Below, piece after piece: positions 25,260 to 36,849 of a stretch of DNA of 64,000 bases; position 1 is the first letter of the stretch, and every line of letters starts with the position of its first letter. Below the pieces are notes generated by a model, which worked only from the letters and a program-made list of their open reading frames with translations, was not told the DNA's origin and did no database searches. The translations under genes and the position numbers were made by a program. The DNA comes from Nissolia schottii (lineage: Eukaryota > Streptophyta > Magnoliopsida > Fabales > Fabaceae). Where the stretch lies: the NCBI GenBank assembly GCA_003254905.1, contig QANU01112598.1, positions 439,332 to 503,331 of the forward strand. Direction: 5' to 3'.

Positions 25260-25306
25260 GAAGTATAGATCTATCCCTATCTTTCAATTTCGAGGGCGAA
25301 ATTTTT

Positions 25307-25321
25307 CGAAGGGGGGTAGAA
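25307..25321 (+). other. Polypurine tract
   Basis: GAAGGGGGGTAGAA sits directly before the 3' LTR start at 25322, the expected plus-strand primer of a Ty3/gypsy element. Confidence 0.85.
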
Positions 25322-28300
25322 TGTAACAACCCGACTTTTCCCTCAAGTTAAAATGCTAGTTAAAGCAAAATTTAAAATAGAATAATAAGGAAAAGGCAAG
25401 ATAGAAATAGAATAAAATTCAAATATTAATTTATTCCTGTAATATTAATTCAACATAATTCTTTGACGGTCTTGTGACGTTCGGTGACGTCTGGATCGTA
25501 ATTAGGGTTTTATGGTAATTTATTTATGACTCACCGGAGTCTGTAAAATATATTAATATGAAAATAAATCAAGAATATGTCAAGTAATATTTTAGAATTA
25601 ATGAGAGGAATTTTTAGAGCGTAACGGTATGCCCGGAATATTTTTAAGACGTCCGGACATTTATAATTAATGGCCAAACATAACCTAAAATACCCTAAGG
25701 GCAAAATGGTAATTTTGGATGGTCAAGAAGCAAAGAAAAAGGCCCACGGCCAGCCTTCCTCTCCCAAGACCGAAACATACATCCATATTTTCTCAAAAGT
25801 TCTTTATTTTCATTTCTTCAAAATTCCAAAACCTAAAACTTCACCTAAGCTTCATCCAAAGCTCAACCATCATCCTTTGCTTCTCATCATCTCACATCCT
25901 TCTCAAATCTCTCAAGGAAGCAAGCTAGCATCAAGGCTAGGAAGTTTCTCTAAGAGGAATTCAAGGAATCAAACTCCAAGACCCTAAACTCCATAACCTA
26001 GGGTTTATGCTTTCTTGACAAAGAAGAGGTCAAGTGAGCCATCAAGCTTCAAGCTCATCATCATAATTCATTCTTAAGTCCCTAAGGAAGGCAAAGTAAG
26101 CATAGTTGATAAGTTTCATCACTTGGTGAAGAACCAAGCTTCCATGGTCATATTTACCCTAATTATGTCAAGTTTTCATTTTAGGTCAAGGAGTCCTCAA
26201 GCAAGCAAGCAAGGCTTGAATTCATCTTTTCCTAGCATTTCCAAGCTCTTAAGGAAGTGGGTAACCCTAGTTCCTCACCTCTTTGATGGTGGATGAGTGC
26301 TTGTGTATGTTATGTGCTTATTGATTATGTATGGAATTTATGGAATATGTGATGAAATATGTTAGAATTGATGCTAGGTTTAGGAAGACAATTCTGGAGG
26401 GTCTTGTGACCTTGATTTGGATGTGATTATTATGCTTCAATCATGTTTGAGACTCATGTAGGGTGCCATGGAAGGAAGGAAAAGAAAATGGAAGAAAATG
26501 GCAATTCGGTTTGCATGTCTCGCACAGGGGTCGCTGAGCGACGCCTCAGGCACCGCTGAGCGAGACATGGCTAACGTGGAAAGGTGAAAAGATATTTTTA
26601 AATTAAGGCGGTGGATGAAGGCTCGAGAAAGTTCAGTCGCTGAGCGATAAAGTTGGTATCGCTTAGCGATACAGCTTTCATCGCTGAGCGCCAGGGTCCA
26701 AACTGCTGAGCGAACTTCAGTTTTCGCTGAGCGGCTTGAGACTAAGAAAATGTGACGGTACCCTCTTGAGGCTCATAACATGGTATTTGATGCTGAATGA
26801 TGATTGATGGCTGAATTGTATGCATGTATATGCTGTATGTCATGAACCAAGATTGAATATGCATGTTAATGATAATTTATGATGAAATCTCTGAGATGCC
26901 ATGCATTATGAGACACCTAGTTAAAGACATGATAATTAACTCTGAGATAAATAAAGATGCTGAAATGAACCATAGGAAACAAGTATGCCATGTTGCAGGT
27001 ACCAAAAGGTTACTGTACTGCTGAACTGCTGAACTAGGGCCAATGCCCATACTGCTGAAATATGGCTATATGCCACATACTGAAAAGGGCTAAATGCCCC
27101 AAATGCTGAATTGGCTATATGCCCATGCTGAAAAGGCTGTGATCACAAAAGCCATATGACAAGCCCATTTCAGTAGGTCGGATAGACATGCTGAAGATGG
27201 AAGCCCGCCACAGGTGGTGTCGATATGGCATACCTGGAGGTGTGCGGTTACCACGCCTATGAATTGTCGAACGGGGGCAAGATTAGGTGGGGGTACAATG
27301 CCAGCCCACTGTCGAGGGGTCCTTAGGGGCACACGGCAGGTGGAAGCCCACCACAGTAAGGTTTGGACAGTGTCGGCCTTTACTGAGGGTGAGAGGTTAT
27401 TCCGTCATATTAGTGTCACAAGGACATTACTATGATGGGAATAACACCCATGCTGTTATGTTACTGCATTCTGTTATACTGCTGTATTAAATTATGCTGT
27501 TAACTGCTGTCACTCTGTTACATTCTGCTGAACATGCTATGCTGCTAATTCTGTTATGGTTAGGTTGATGATTCTGTGATGCATATTCTGCTGAATTCTG
27601 TTATGCTTGTAACATGCTGGATGCTGTGATGTCTGAAATGAATGATGTGATATTTGTTCTGATGATTCTGTTATGCTGAATGAAATGCTGAATGTATTTT
27701 GTAACGGATTCTTGTTATTCTGAATGTATATCTCTGCTGTTATGCCGTACCGTCAAGAGCACGCTCGAGACGGTTAAGTATATTCACGAACTGTTAATCA
27801 GCACGAGAATGTAGAAATCAAGAATAGTTCCCATGTCACATATTAATGCTGCTAAAGCCGTTCAGATAGGCAAGATAATAAATGGTAGGCTGATTAGTAT
27901 GTATGTTCACTAGAAATCTCTGAGCGGCCTGAAGTCCGACATAATCTGATGTACGACTCAGGAACTAAGGTTATTTCCACTGAGAACCTACCGTTCTCAT
28001 TCCCCACTGTTTTATGACTTCAGGTACAGAAGAGGATGAATCATGTTTTGAAGATGCAGAAGAGCCGCCAGATGAGCCATGAGCGGCTAAGAGATAGATA
28101 GAGTGCTATGTTTTGCCAAGGGCTTACTGTGTAGCGTTCCAGTAGTCCTTGTATTTTGATGCTGTATATGCTGAACTATGTATTTGATGTTTTGACCTAT
28201 GTACATATTATGTATACAGTGACATGACTTTGTATGGTGGACCCACTGGATGTATATTATATGTTCCATTTCCCATTATGTTATCCGCTTTGTTATTATA

Positions 28301-28494
28301 TCTGTTTATTCCAAACGCATGGCTCTATTTTATTATTAATGTGATGCAAGCACAAGTTTAAAACGGGTCCTTATTTTATAAGCAATGACTATTTTCAAAA
28401 GATAACTATGGACTAAGGTATTCCGACCAGGTTGACAACAACCTAGTGAGCTTTGTTTACTACGTACGGGTAAACAGTTAGCTAGGGTGTTTCA
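25322..28494 (+). repeat. Complete 3' LTR (3.17 kb)
   Basis: TGTAACAACCCGAC to AGCTAGGGTGTTTCA. Closely related along its length to the solo LTR 37777-40871. It contains a cluster of CGCTGAGCG motifs (26532-26733), a stretch rich in TGCTGAA/GGGC units (27000-27130) and a CTGTTATGCTG-rich stretch (27440-27750). Short frames inside have no supported function. Confidence 0.92.
26532..26733 (+). promoter_or_regulatory. Cluster of CGCTGAGCG near-palindromes in the LTR
   Basis: Seven copies (five exact CGCTGAGCG, one CGCTTAGCG, one lacking the first C) within about 200 bases. The motif reads the same on both strands except for its centre. The array is kept in the other LTR at 38968-39170, so it may be a functional part of the LTR; a regulatory role is inferred. 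Confidence 0.5.
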
Positions 28495-29149
28495 TGCGTT
28501 GTGTCTTTGCGGTTGCCTTCTTCGTGTTTCTAAATCATGACGCCTTCTCTGGGACGTCGGTGGTTGTCTCCTGTAGAGGCTCCGTTGAACTTGAGAGCTG
28601 TGGGATGGATTTGAATTAAGTAATCGTTCCCTCCACAGCCAGGACTCCTAAGCGACTCATCTTGTCACGTGCCGCCCTCGTCGCTATGGCCTTAGTGTGA
28701 GGCCAATCTAGTGGGGGGAACAATGTGTTTTTTCCTCTTTCCTACGACGAGTTCCACTTTGGATAGCTGTCGCGAGATAAGCCCTTTGGGGCCAATCGTA
28801 GTGGTCGCAATGATCTAGAGACCATAGTCTCTGCGACAACCTTTTCCTTCTGCATCGACTTTATGTGCGGTCGCCAGCGGTATATTTTCCCTACTACCTT
28901 GTTTAACTTGGTTCGCGAGAAGTCTCCTTCTGCCATCCATTCTCAGCTAGCTTCTAGCTTAAAACGCTAGTTGGCTATTGCCGCGACGATGGCTTCATCG
29001 CTGCTTGATGGGTAGCCACCCTTTGAGGATACTTTGCACCATCTCTGGTTGTTGTCCCTCGTGTAGCCAAGAGTTCCTATCGCCAATGGTGCTTGTGATG
29101 CTATCTCTTAGTTATAATTTGCTTTAAGTCTTGATACGAATTTTAGCGA

Positions 29150-29400
29150 CCTAACAAGGATTGCAAATGTTTATGCACTACTCTTTCCCCTGTTTTGGCC
29201 TTTTAATATTCAGTGTTAATTTTGTTCATATGTTTGTGCACTTATGGTGTATCTGTTTGTGCAGTAGTGTGGCAAATGTTTGTGCACTACCCATTCCGCT
29301 AGTTTGATCTTTTAATATTCCGTGTTAATTGTGTTGCATATATTTGTGTACTTATGTTGCATATGTTTATACAGTAGTGTGGCAAACGTGTGTGCACGCG
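29150..29400 (+). repeat. TTTGTGCA-rich tandem array, right part
   Basis: It continues the 21960-22722 array with the same unit (TTTTAATATTC, GTGTTAATT, ATGTTTGTGCA). The element probably ends near 29575, where ATGTACATGTACTAATGCTC resembles, inverted, the ends of the elements at 44239-45783 and 61960-62111. Confidence 0.65.
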
Positions 29401-29575
29401 AATGAAAATCGAGAAGCACAAACAATTATGCGAATCGCTCCTCCACACGCGTTTAAGAAGGGAGTGGGGATCGTGTGTAAGATTTGTGGTTGGGAAAGTT
29501 GGTAGCTAGACCCAAACATATTTAATGCGTGGGTGACAGTACGATGACTCATTTTATAATGTACATGTACTAATG

Positions 29576-30078
29576 CTCAAAATAAAATATGGTAATTCAC
29601 GATGGGTAATTTCACAACAAATCTATCAATTTCATCGTAGTTTATCAACTTCACAACAAAATTTGTCATTATGAATTCTCATTTTGTGCTAGTGATATTT
29701 ATATCTATAAAAGTAGTATTATAATATGGATTTACTTAGAATGCACTAGTAATTTGAAAGAGTTTTACATTATCATTCAATCATATATTAACAAATTAGC
29801 AAACAAAGTTGACTATCACACTCACTACTTGAAAGTTCATCCAAACAAAATTAATTGATTGGACGACTGTGTAAAGACATTTACACTATCAATGCATCAA
29901 AATTAAATTCTTGTAATATTTTATAAAGATATTAAATTTTAATATATATGATTGAAAATAAATAAATAAGAAAGAAAGACAATTATGTAGACTTTAATGA
30001 GGAGAGAAAAATTTAATGTGTTTTGAATTTGATAATTTTTAGGTTATGAGTTAATAATTGAGGAGAACACATCTTAGT
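29576..30078. other. No gene; remnant transposon end
   Basis: AT-rich. TCATTTTGTGCTAGTG ending at 29694 reads CACTAGCACAAAATGA on the other strand and may be a CACTA-like terminus, but no partner end was found. Confidence 0.3.
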
Positions 30079-30398
30079 ATTTTTTAAGGATAATTATTCT
30101 TGCACACCTGGTAGTTGCACACCTACCCTAATTTAGCAAAGAGCGCTATAACCACTTCCACAACACAACAAACCATGCACCTCCTTCATTTTTCTGCTTT
30201 TTCTCTCTCTATGCGTCTTCCTCTGCATACTGCACTTCGTTTTGCTCTGCATTTCCGTATTCTTCTCTGTTCGTTTCTCTTCTTCTTCTTTGTTTTGCTC
30301 TGCGTTTTGCTCTAGGGCTTCTTCTCTGTTCGTTTCGCTCTTTTTGTTCATTTTTTCATATCTGCATCTTCTTTTCTGTTCATTTTTCTCATTTTGTC

Positions 30399-33300
30399 AT
30401 GGAGCCGAATCGTCTAAATTTAGTTCGCAAGGAGCCTTCGTTCATGGAGTTGTTGATGGATGGTTTCAACTATGATACGGCGGCGCCGCCCCAACGATCA
30501 TTGTTGGAAGGTAAATATAATAAGTGAAGGTTGTGTCTAAAGATCAACAACGATTGTGTCTGAAGATCAATAACGGTTCTGTCTGAAGATCAACAATAGT
30601 TATGTCAGCAGATCAACAACGGTTGTGTCTGAAGGGAAACAACGGTTGTGTTTGAAGATCAACCTCAGTTGTGTCTGCATATCAACAACGGTTGTGTCTG
30701 AAGGTCAACAACGGTTGTGTCTAAAGATCAACAACGATTGTGTCTCTTATAATAATATAGTTGTGTCTTATACAACACAATAGTTAGGTCTTTTATAACT
30801 CAGTCGTTGTGTCTTACTTCACAGAAAGTGTGGCACGTGGCGCAAGCATTCCATCTCAAATATCCTCTGGCGTTAACAATAGAGATATTGTTTTAGCACC
30901 ATGTGACGAGAATGCATAAATGATGTTGTCAAACGTTGACAAACCTGAAGGTATTTTAATGAATTAATTAAATAAAGTTTAATTGATTATTCTAATACGA
31001 TGGTTGTGTCTTATTCAACATAATGGTTGTGTCTTATACAACACGATGGTTGTGTCTTGTAAAGCACGATGGTTGTGTTTCAAATAACACGATGGTTGTG
31101 TTTCATATAACACGATGGTTGTGTCTTATATAACACATCGGTTGTGTCTTCAATTCATATTCACTTTTTTAAGATGCATTTTTTCTGTATGTCTATAGAT
31201 AGGTGAATCAAGTACAGACATTCTTATCCCATCTGTTGGTATGCAATTTGAGTCGTTTGATGATGTTCATGATTTTTATAAAGAATATGCAACTAGCGTG
31301 TTGAATCCAAGCTTAGGAACACAAAAATTGATGAATTTGGGGCTCCGTGGTACCGTATAAATACGTGTATTAGGGAAGGCAAGAGTCGATCGAAGATACC
31401 GCCAGTAGAGAGGACAAACCCTTCTGTTGCTGCAAATTGTCAAGCCAAGATCATTACATTGAAGAACTATGGCGGGGTTTGGGTGATCAGTAAAGTTGTT
31501 TTGGAGCATTCTCATGTAACAATTCCATCAAAATCAAGGCACTTTGAATCCAACAGATTCATTCCAATGTTTGCAAAAAGGAGGATTGAGGTGGATGATA
31601 GTGCCAGGGTACGAACATACAAGACCTATAGCTCTCTATTACATGAAGTTGGTGGGCAGAAAATATCACATTCACGGAGAGGGGTGTTAGGAATTTCATA
31701 AGGAAAGAAGTTAGAGGTGTTAGGTTAGAAGGGGATGGACAAGCCATGGTCCACTGTTTTCAAAGGATGCAGGCTCAAAATGGCAACTTTTATTATGAAA
31801 TCCTAAATGATGATGAGAGCGAATCACCCATGTTTTTTGGTGTGATGCTAGGAGTCGAGCTGCGTATGAGTTTTTTGGAGATGTGATCCGTTTGACACGA
31901 CATGCTTGACCAACATATATGGTACATTATTATTTACATGACCTAACTACTTTTATATTTAACCAAAATGTTGTATGTGACCTAACCACATAATAACACA
32001 ATAACATTACCACTGTGGTTGTGTCTTATATAACACAGTGGTTGTGTCGATTCAACATTATGGTTGTGTCTTATTTAACACGACGGTTGTGTCTCATATA
32101 ACACTATGGTTGTGTCTTATATAACATTGTATGTGTCTTTTGCTGCTGGTGTATTAACTATGTTACCAGAGTAGACATAACTGCAATTATAATTTTACTC
32201 GTTGGTACAATATGCCTTTTGCATGTTTTGTTGGTGTTAATCATCATGGGAATTCTGCTTTGCTCGGGTGTAGGTTGCTTGCGTCTGAAGAGAAAGAATC
32301 AAATTCAATGTTTCTTGAGATGCACGAAGGGCAAGACACCATTGAGAATCATAACAGACCAATGCATGTCAATAAAGCATGGAATTGAGGTAGTGCTCCC
32401 CACAACTCGTCATCGATAGTGTATTTGTCACATATTGAAGAAAGTCACAAACAAGCTTAAGGGATTCACAGAGTATGTAATCATCAAGGAGGACATACAT
32501 TAGGTTGTTTACAACACACTTCCAATTGAAGAGTTTGAGAGGGTATGGAATGTGCTTGTTGACAAATATGATCTTCAAAACAATTCATGGCTTTCAAGTA
32601 TGGTTAGGTCCTTATGGTATATATATGTATATATTGGTTAGGTCAAGCAATATATATTTTTTATTAACGAGGAATTTGCGCAGGAGTCTTTAATGATCGC
32701 CATAGGTGGGTCCCGGTGTACTTTAAAGATGAATTTTGAGCTAACATGTCAAGCACACAAAGAAGCGAAAGCATGAATGATTTTTTTATGACTTCCTCAA
32801 CTTAAGTAGCAGCTTCACCAATTTGTGAATCAATATGATAACGGTTAGTTCTGGTATTTTTTATGTAAATTAAGATGGTTATGTTTGACATCATATTGTG
32901 GTTAGGACTCAGAATGCTAGGGTGTTGTGCCTTATATAACTCAGTGATTATGTCTTGTTCAACACAATGGTGATGTATTTTATGACACAATGGCTATGTC
33001 TTATATAACTCAATGATTATGTCTTGTTCAACACAATGGTTATGTCTTTTATGACACGATGATTGTGTCTTATATATCAATGTATCAATGTGGTTGTGTC
33101 GTATATTACATAGTAGTTGTGTCTTATATTACCCAATAGTTGTGTCTTATACTATTTCTTTTGTGTTGTGGTTCCAGCGGGTTCACATAGAAGAGGAAGT
33201 TGATTTCAAAGACTTCAATACTTCAATTCAATGTGCATCAAAGGTTGCATTTGAGAGGCAATTCCAATTTGAGTACACTATTTCCAAGTATCACGAGGTT

Positions 33301-33923
33301 CAAAAAGAATTTCGTGCAAAGATCGATTGCAATGCCATTATGATGTTGCAAGATGAGTCAAGGGTAGTGTACAACGTGGTGGAAGATACTTCAAGTTCAT
33401 GGGATAGGTCATATGAGGTCGAGTTCTAACTTGACAACAATGAGGTCAAGTGCCCATGTAAGCGATTTGAGTTTAGCGGCATTTTATGCCGTCATGCCAT
33501 TACTGTGTTGGGTGCCCAGCGAGTGAAACAACTGCCCCAACTGTATATACTAGAACGATGGAGCAAGAACGTAACTCGAAGACACACCCGCATAAAGAGT
33601 AGCCGTGACGAAACTCGTGTGCCAGCCATGATAGCTCGGTATGACGAAGCTATAATGATCTCATATGACCTTACTGAAGTTGCCTTAAGATCTGAAGAAC
33701 GCAGCCGATTTTACATAGAGGGACTAAAGAACGTGTTGGGCAATTAATGATGGATATTCCATGTGAAACCGAACAAGGATCGTGTGAGAAGCAAGCAACT
33801 AGTGCGGTTGAAGTTAGGAGCCCAAAACGTGTTAGAAGGAAGGGTCTGCCAGTTAAGCTTAGGAAGAAATCATTAAGAGAGAAAGTTGTAAAGAAGGCGA
33901 TCAAGAAAGCAAAGACTAACTAA
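30399..33923 (+). pseudogene. FAR1/FHY3-related MULE transposase, decayed
   Basis: Exon-like parts: 30399-30510 (starting MEPNRLNLVRKEPSFMELL, ends at a GT donor), 30825-30950, 31203 to about 31920 (SVGMQFESFDDVHDFYKEYA, the FAR1 DNA-binding start; later VLEHSHVTIPSKSRH and VRNFIRKEVRG), about 32190-32838 and 33178-33923. The MULE catalytic acids are all recognisable: D in VIRFDTT, D in IITDQCMSIKHG and E in SSTQRSESMNDFF. A SWIM zinc finger follows (VKCPCKRFEFSGILCRH), then a basic tail. It is broken by in-frame stops at 30917, 32736 (where the family has Trp) and 33427, and by frameshifts near 31330, 31690 and 32305. An intron with GT...AG spans about 32839-33177. Domesticated relatives act as light-signalling transcription factors, but the flanking duplication shows that this one is a transposon. 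Confidence 0.85.
30515..31150 (+). repeat. GTTGTGTCT repeats, left block
   Basis: About 20 units at a spacing of about 22-23 bases in two runs: 30515-30820 (GGTTGTGTCTGAAGATCAAC type) and 30995-31150 (CGATGGTTGTGTCTTATATA type). Further units lie at 31995-32140 and 32880-33165. Confidence 0.9.
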
Positions 33924-33944
33924 AATTGTACAAATCAGACCTAA

Positions 33945-34500
33945 CCATTTATGTTAGTCAGACACAACCATGTTTCTAATTTAGACCCAACAATTTGTTT
34001 TTACTAGACACAACCTTTTAATTTTGTTTGACATAACCGTTTCTCTTAATAAGACACGACCATTTTATATATCAGACACAACTATATACTTTCGTTAGAC
34101 ACAACCAAAGGGTTAGATCTTACTAGTAGTTGCAGAGACGACAGAGCCTTACGATGGAAGAGTTGGAAAAGGTGGTTGCAAAAGAAGGAGGAGGAAGAAG
34201 AAGTGGCTGAGAGGAAGATGAGAGGATTGTATTTGTGGTAGAAGAAATGTGAAAGGTTTGCTTTAATGAGAGAGTACTACCATTTAATAAGGGATATAAA
34301 GAGGGATTTAATAAGTGTGTGTCTCGCACGTTTTAATAACGGAAATCTCCAAACACAACCATATTAGAGAACGAGACACAATCGTTTGCTTTACTTTGAC
34401 ACGACCATTTTCATATATAAGACACAACCATTTTTCATATAAAGACACAACCGTTTTCATATCATAGACAAAACCGTATAATTTATATAGACACAACCTG
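33945..34500 (-). repeat. AGACACAAC repeats, inverted right block
   Basis: About 14 units at 33945-34110 and 34345-34500 with the same motif in the opposite orientation to the left block, giving the element a large imperfect inverted layout. Confidence 0.88.
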
Positions 34501-34687
34501 TGGCGTGGGGAAGATGAAACATTTGGCACTTTAAATCAGTGTCCACGCGTTGTCTCACGCACGTTTTGGGAGACGCAGTGTTTTACAATAGTGGACACGC
34601 GTTTTGAGAAAGGTGGCACTTATTACACCAAGGTGTGCAACGGGTGTGCAATGCACAGTGGTGCAAATATCATGGTTCATTTTTTAA

Positions 34688-35056
34688 TCGCCACAAGGAA
34701 AAACATCATTTTGCGATAAAATTTGTGGCAAAAAATATATATTATTTGTGATGCAAACAACTCAATCGTAAATTCTGACACAAAACGTGCTCATATTTGC
34801 CACAAATTTTTTGTTGCAATAAACAATTTTTCTAGTAGTAAATTTCATAGAATGATTTTAGGCCAAACACAAAAATGAAAATTGAGTGGTACAATTCTAA
34901 TTCCTAACTTCAATTCAATTCACAATTATGCACGCCAAACGCAAACTATAAATGAAAAGTATTTAAGTTTACGGTGCATGAAAACTTTAAGTTTTGATTT
35001 TTCTATAAAAAAGAAAAACTTCTTCCTTAATCAATATCCTAAAAATGCTTGTTAGA
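34688..35056. other. Transposon remnant flanking the MULE
   Basis: Sequence with GCGATAAAATTTGTGGC and an end TTTTTCTAGTAGT (34832-34844), similar to a CACTA terminus (ACTACTAGAAAAA inverted). No coding potential was seen. Confidence 0.35.
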
Positions 35057-35058
35057 TA

Positions 35059-35179
35059 CTCCATCCGTTCTGTAATATTAGTCTCTTTTATCATTTTATG
35101 TTCATTCATAGTTTAATGTATACTAAATTATGAATAAACCTAAAAATATAAAAGAGATTAACATTATAAAATAGAAGAG
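35059..35179. mobile_element. Stowaway-like MITE
   Basis: CTCCATCCGTTCTGTAATAT at left; the right half is the inverted complement (AAAAGAGATTAACATTATAA...AGAG). TA occurs on each side (35057-35058 and 35180-35181). The terminal CTCC(A/C)TCCGT is diagnostic of Stowaway. A truncated right half of the same MITE lies at 61862-61915 in the duplicated segment. Confidence 0.8.
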
Positions 35180-35181
35180 TA

Positions 35182-35830
35182 CAGTGTTTGCCTATGACTT
35201 GGTATCAAAATAAGTACCTCAATTAATCCGTGTTGGATACAGGGATGATTTTCAGCTCTTTTCTAACGAAAGAAGAGCGTGATGAAGTCACATTTCTTTA
35301 CAAAGAAAAATTAAGACACAGACCAAGTTACATATTCTTACTTATGAGAGTCCGTCAAATAAGTGTTGCACACAAAGAAGTGAACCCTAATAAATGGCAA
35401 CTTGAACCATAATGTTCGTGTTTTGTTGATTGTTGCCTAGAAATTAAATGAAAGAAAAAGCCAAGAATTAGCGAGTTCATTTTTCTTCTTTTGAACGAGT
35501 CTTGGCTTGCATGTTCCATTTTTTGCGCAAAACTAAATGGAGTGAAGAAAACAACAAGACTTGAGCTTTCAACCTTAGAAAGTCCTTAAAGTGGCATACT
35601 TAAGTTATGACCCAAACGTTATGTGCTCGACAATCTTGCTTTTGAGGTATCCACATAGTCTTCGAAATTCTCTTACCATTAAAAAAAGAGAAATGTTAAG
35701 TTTGAAATTTGGTATTTGATTTTGTCAATTCCCCTTATTTATTATTTACAGAATTATTTGTCAGTAATAAAAAAATAAGTTTTTAGAAGATGGTTAGATT
35801 TCAACATTTTAAAAATTAGTTAAACATTTG
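35182..35830. repeat. Segment duplicated at 61916-62690
   Basis: The two segments match in the same orientation over about 600 bases (for example CAATTAATCCGTGTTGGATA, and GCGAGTTCATTTTTCTTCTT). The copy at 62 kb carries a 152-bp MITE and lacks about 30 bases (GATGAAGTCAC region). A 60-codon frame at 35230-35412 is disrupted in the other copy and is not called a gene. Confidence 0.8.
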
Positions 35831-35913
35831 TATAATTAACAATTATAATCAAAATGCATATAAAATAAAATTTAATACTCAAAATAAATAAACTAAAAAT
35901 ATTATTAAAAAAA

Positions 35914-36198
35914 TTACACATCGTAACTAAAATCGGCGTCTTCGTTGGTAGTAGATATACGCTCCAATAAATTTTTATCACAGTTGGATGCGAATGAAGG
36001 AGAGTAGCCCGACGTCGCTAGTGAACCCACATACATCCTTCGAGAGAAGGTCTCTTCTACTTCAGATTCTTCTTGTCCTTCTTCTCCTTCTATTACATAG
36101 TGAGAAACTAATGCACTTAATGCTAGCAAGTAGTCACGACAAGTAATAATGAATATAGATACTCGAATTGTTGAACCTACATGAATAATATTACACAC
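35914..36198 (-). other. Unidentified open frame, 94 codons
   Basis: A minus-strand frame with a Glu-rich middle (EGEEGQEESEVEETFSRR) and end DADFSYDV before a stop, slightly less AT-rich than its surroundings. It could be an exon of an unknown or degraded gene. No domain was recognised and no splice partner found. Confidence 0.2.
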
Positions 36199-36464
36199 TC
36201 GATTGTAATTGACAAATTATTAAATAGAATTGATTATTTTAAATATTTTATTAGCACATGTCTGAATAAAAAGTATTTTAAATACTACATAATTTATAAT
36301 AATATGAGCTCTTAGAAAATTAACAAGTATTAGCACATGATATCTTGAATGTTCTATATATTTTGAAAGTGGTTTGAAAAATATTAAAAATTAGTAGTTT
36401 GATATTAGTCAATGAAAATATTAGGGATTTATTATAAATATTTAATTTTATACATATATATGTC

Positions 36465-36580
36465 GTGTCTATGTCTTGTACTATTTTGAAATTGGTGTGT
36501 CGTGTTGTGTCTCGTGTCTATGTCCTGTACACTTTTGAAATTGGTGTGTCGTGTTGTGTCTCGTGTCTACGTCAATGTCA
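36465..36580 (+). repeat. Tandem duplication of about 56 bases
   Basis: Two copies of TGTCTATGTC(T/C)TGTAC...GAAATTGGTGTGTCGTG in direct order, giving an accidental open frame. Confidence 0.8.
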
Positions 36581-36849
36581 GTGCTTCTTAGGTGATGACT
36601 CTTCATACACATATGCATCAGATACGTGTGTGTTGCACTGTTTTTGAAGAGAGTGTAAAGAATTGAAGCTTTTCAATGCTTTTTGAGTCTGTGTGCCATG
36701 TGTAGTGCGACAAGTTGTATACATATTTTAGTATGTTCAAATATCATTTTCTAGTGCGACATTGAGAGATAGATTTGTTTTTTAGGTGAAGAAAATTTGT
36801 GTTTGTGAGATTAGGTGTATTGAGATTTTTGGGTTTGAGATTGTTAAAC

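Larger units (their letters stand above)
23258..28494 (+). mobile_element. Tekay-clade chromovirus (Ty3/gypsy), internally deleted
   Basis: An exact five-base target duplication TGCGT flanks it (23253-23257 and 28495-28499). The left LTR is cut to about 320 bases (23258-23577) and fused directly to the RNase H region; gag, protease and most of RT are missing. The right LTR (25322-28494, 3173 bases) is complete, TGTAACAACC...GGGTGTTTCA, and is preceded by a polypurine tract. The C-terminal chromodomain-like end and long LTRs place it near the Tekay (Del) clade. Confidence 0.92.
22723..29147. mobile_element. Unclassified insertion interrupting the TTTGTGCA array (carries the Tekay element)
   Basis: AGGATTG occurs immediately before (22716-22722) and after (about 29148-29154) this stretch, while the tandem array continues on both sides. 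The two ends read TTTAGCGCGAAATAATTC and, inverted, GTTAGGTCGCTAAAATTC, which are partly alike. Without the nested Tekay element it is about 1.2 kb and relatively GC-rich. No transposase or familiar domain was recognised. It could be a DNA transposon or a captured segment. Confidence 0.45.
30088..34678 (+). mobile_element. Mutator-like element (MULE) with FAR1-type transposase, 4.6 kb
   Basis: Exact nine-base target duplications ATTTTTTAA (30079-30087 and 34679-34687) flank it, the length typical of Mutator elements. The ends are short and related: GGATAATTATTCTTGCAC at left and, inverted, GAACCATGATATTTGCACC at right, each followed by further TTGCACACC motifs. Inside is a decayed FAR1-related transposase (30399-33923). 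Dozens of GTTGTGTCT repeats fill the introns and flanks, pointing one way left of about 33160 and the other way right of about 33925. Confidence 0.88.

Noticed and set aside
27090..27490. Frames on both strands in the Tekay LTR, also at 39470-39989
   Set aside because: They are present in two LTR copies but differ by frame-changing indels and read on both strands; LTR sequence, not genes.
18787..29694. A giant CACTA element from CACTACAAGG (18787) to TGCTAGTG (29694)
   Set aside because: The ends differ after the first five bases (CACTACAAGG against CACTAGCACA) and their sub-terminal motifs do not match; the right end at 21633 has the same ACCGCC motifs as the left.
30515..31150. Regular short repeats with spacing, looked at as a CRISPR-like array
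   Set aside because: The sequence is plant nuclear; units of about 22-23 bases vary and the spacers are themselves repeated, and the array belongs to a MULE.
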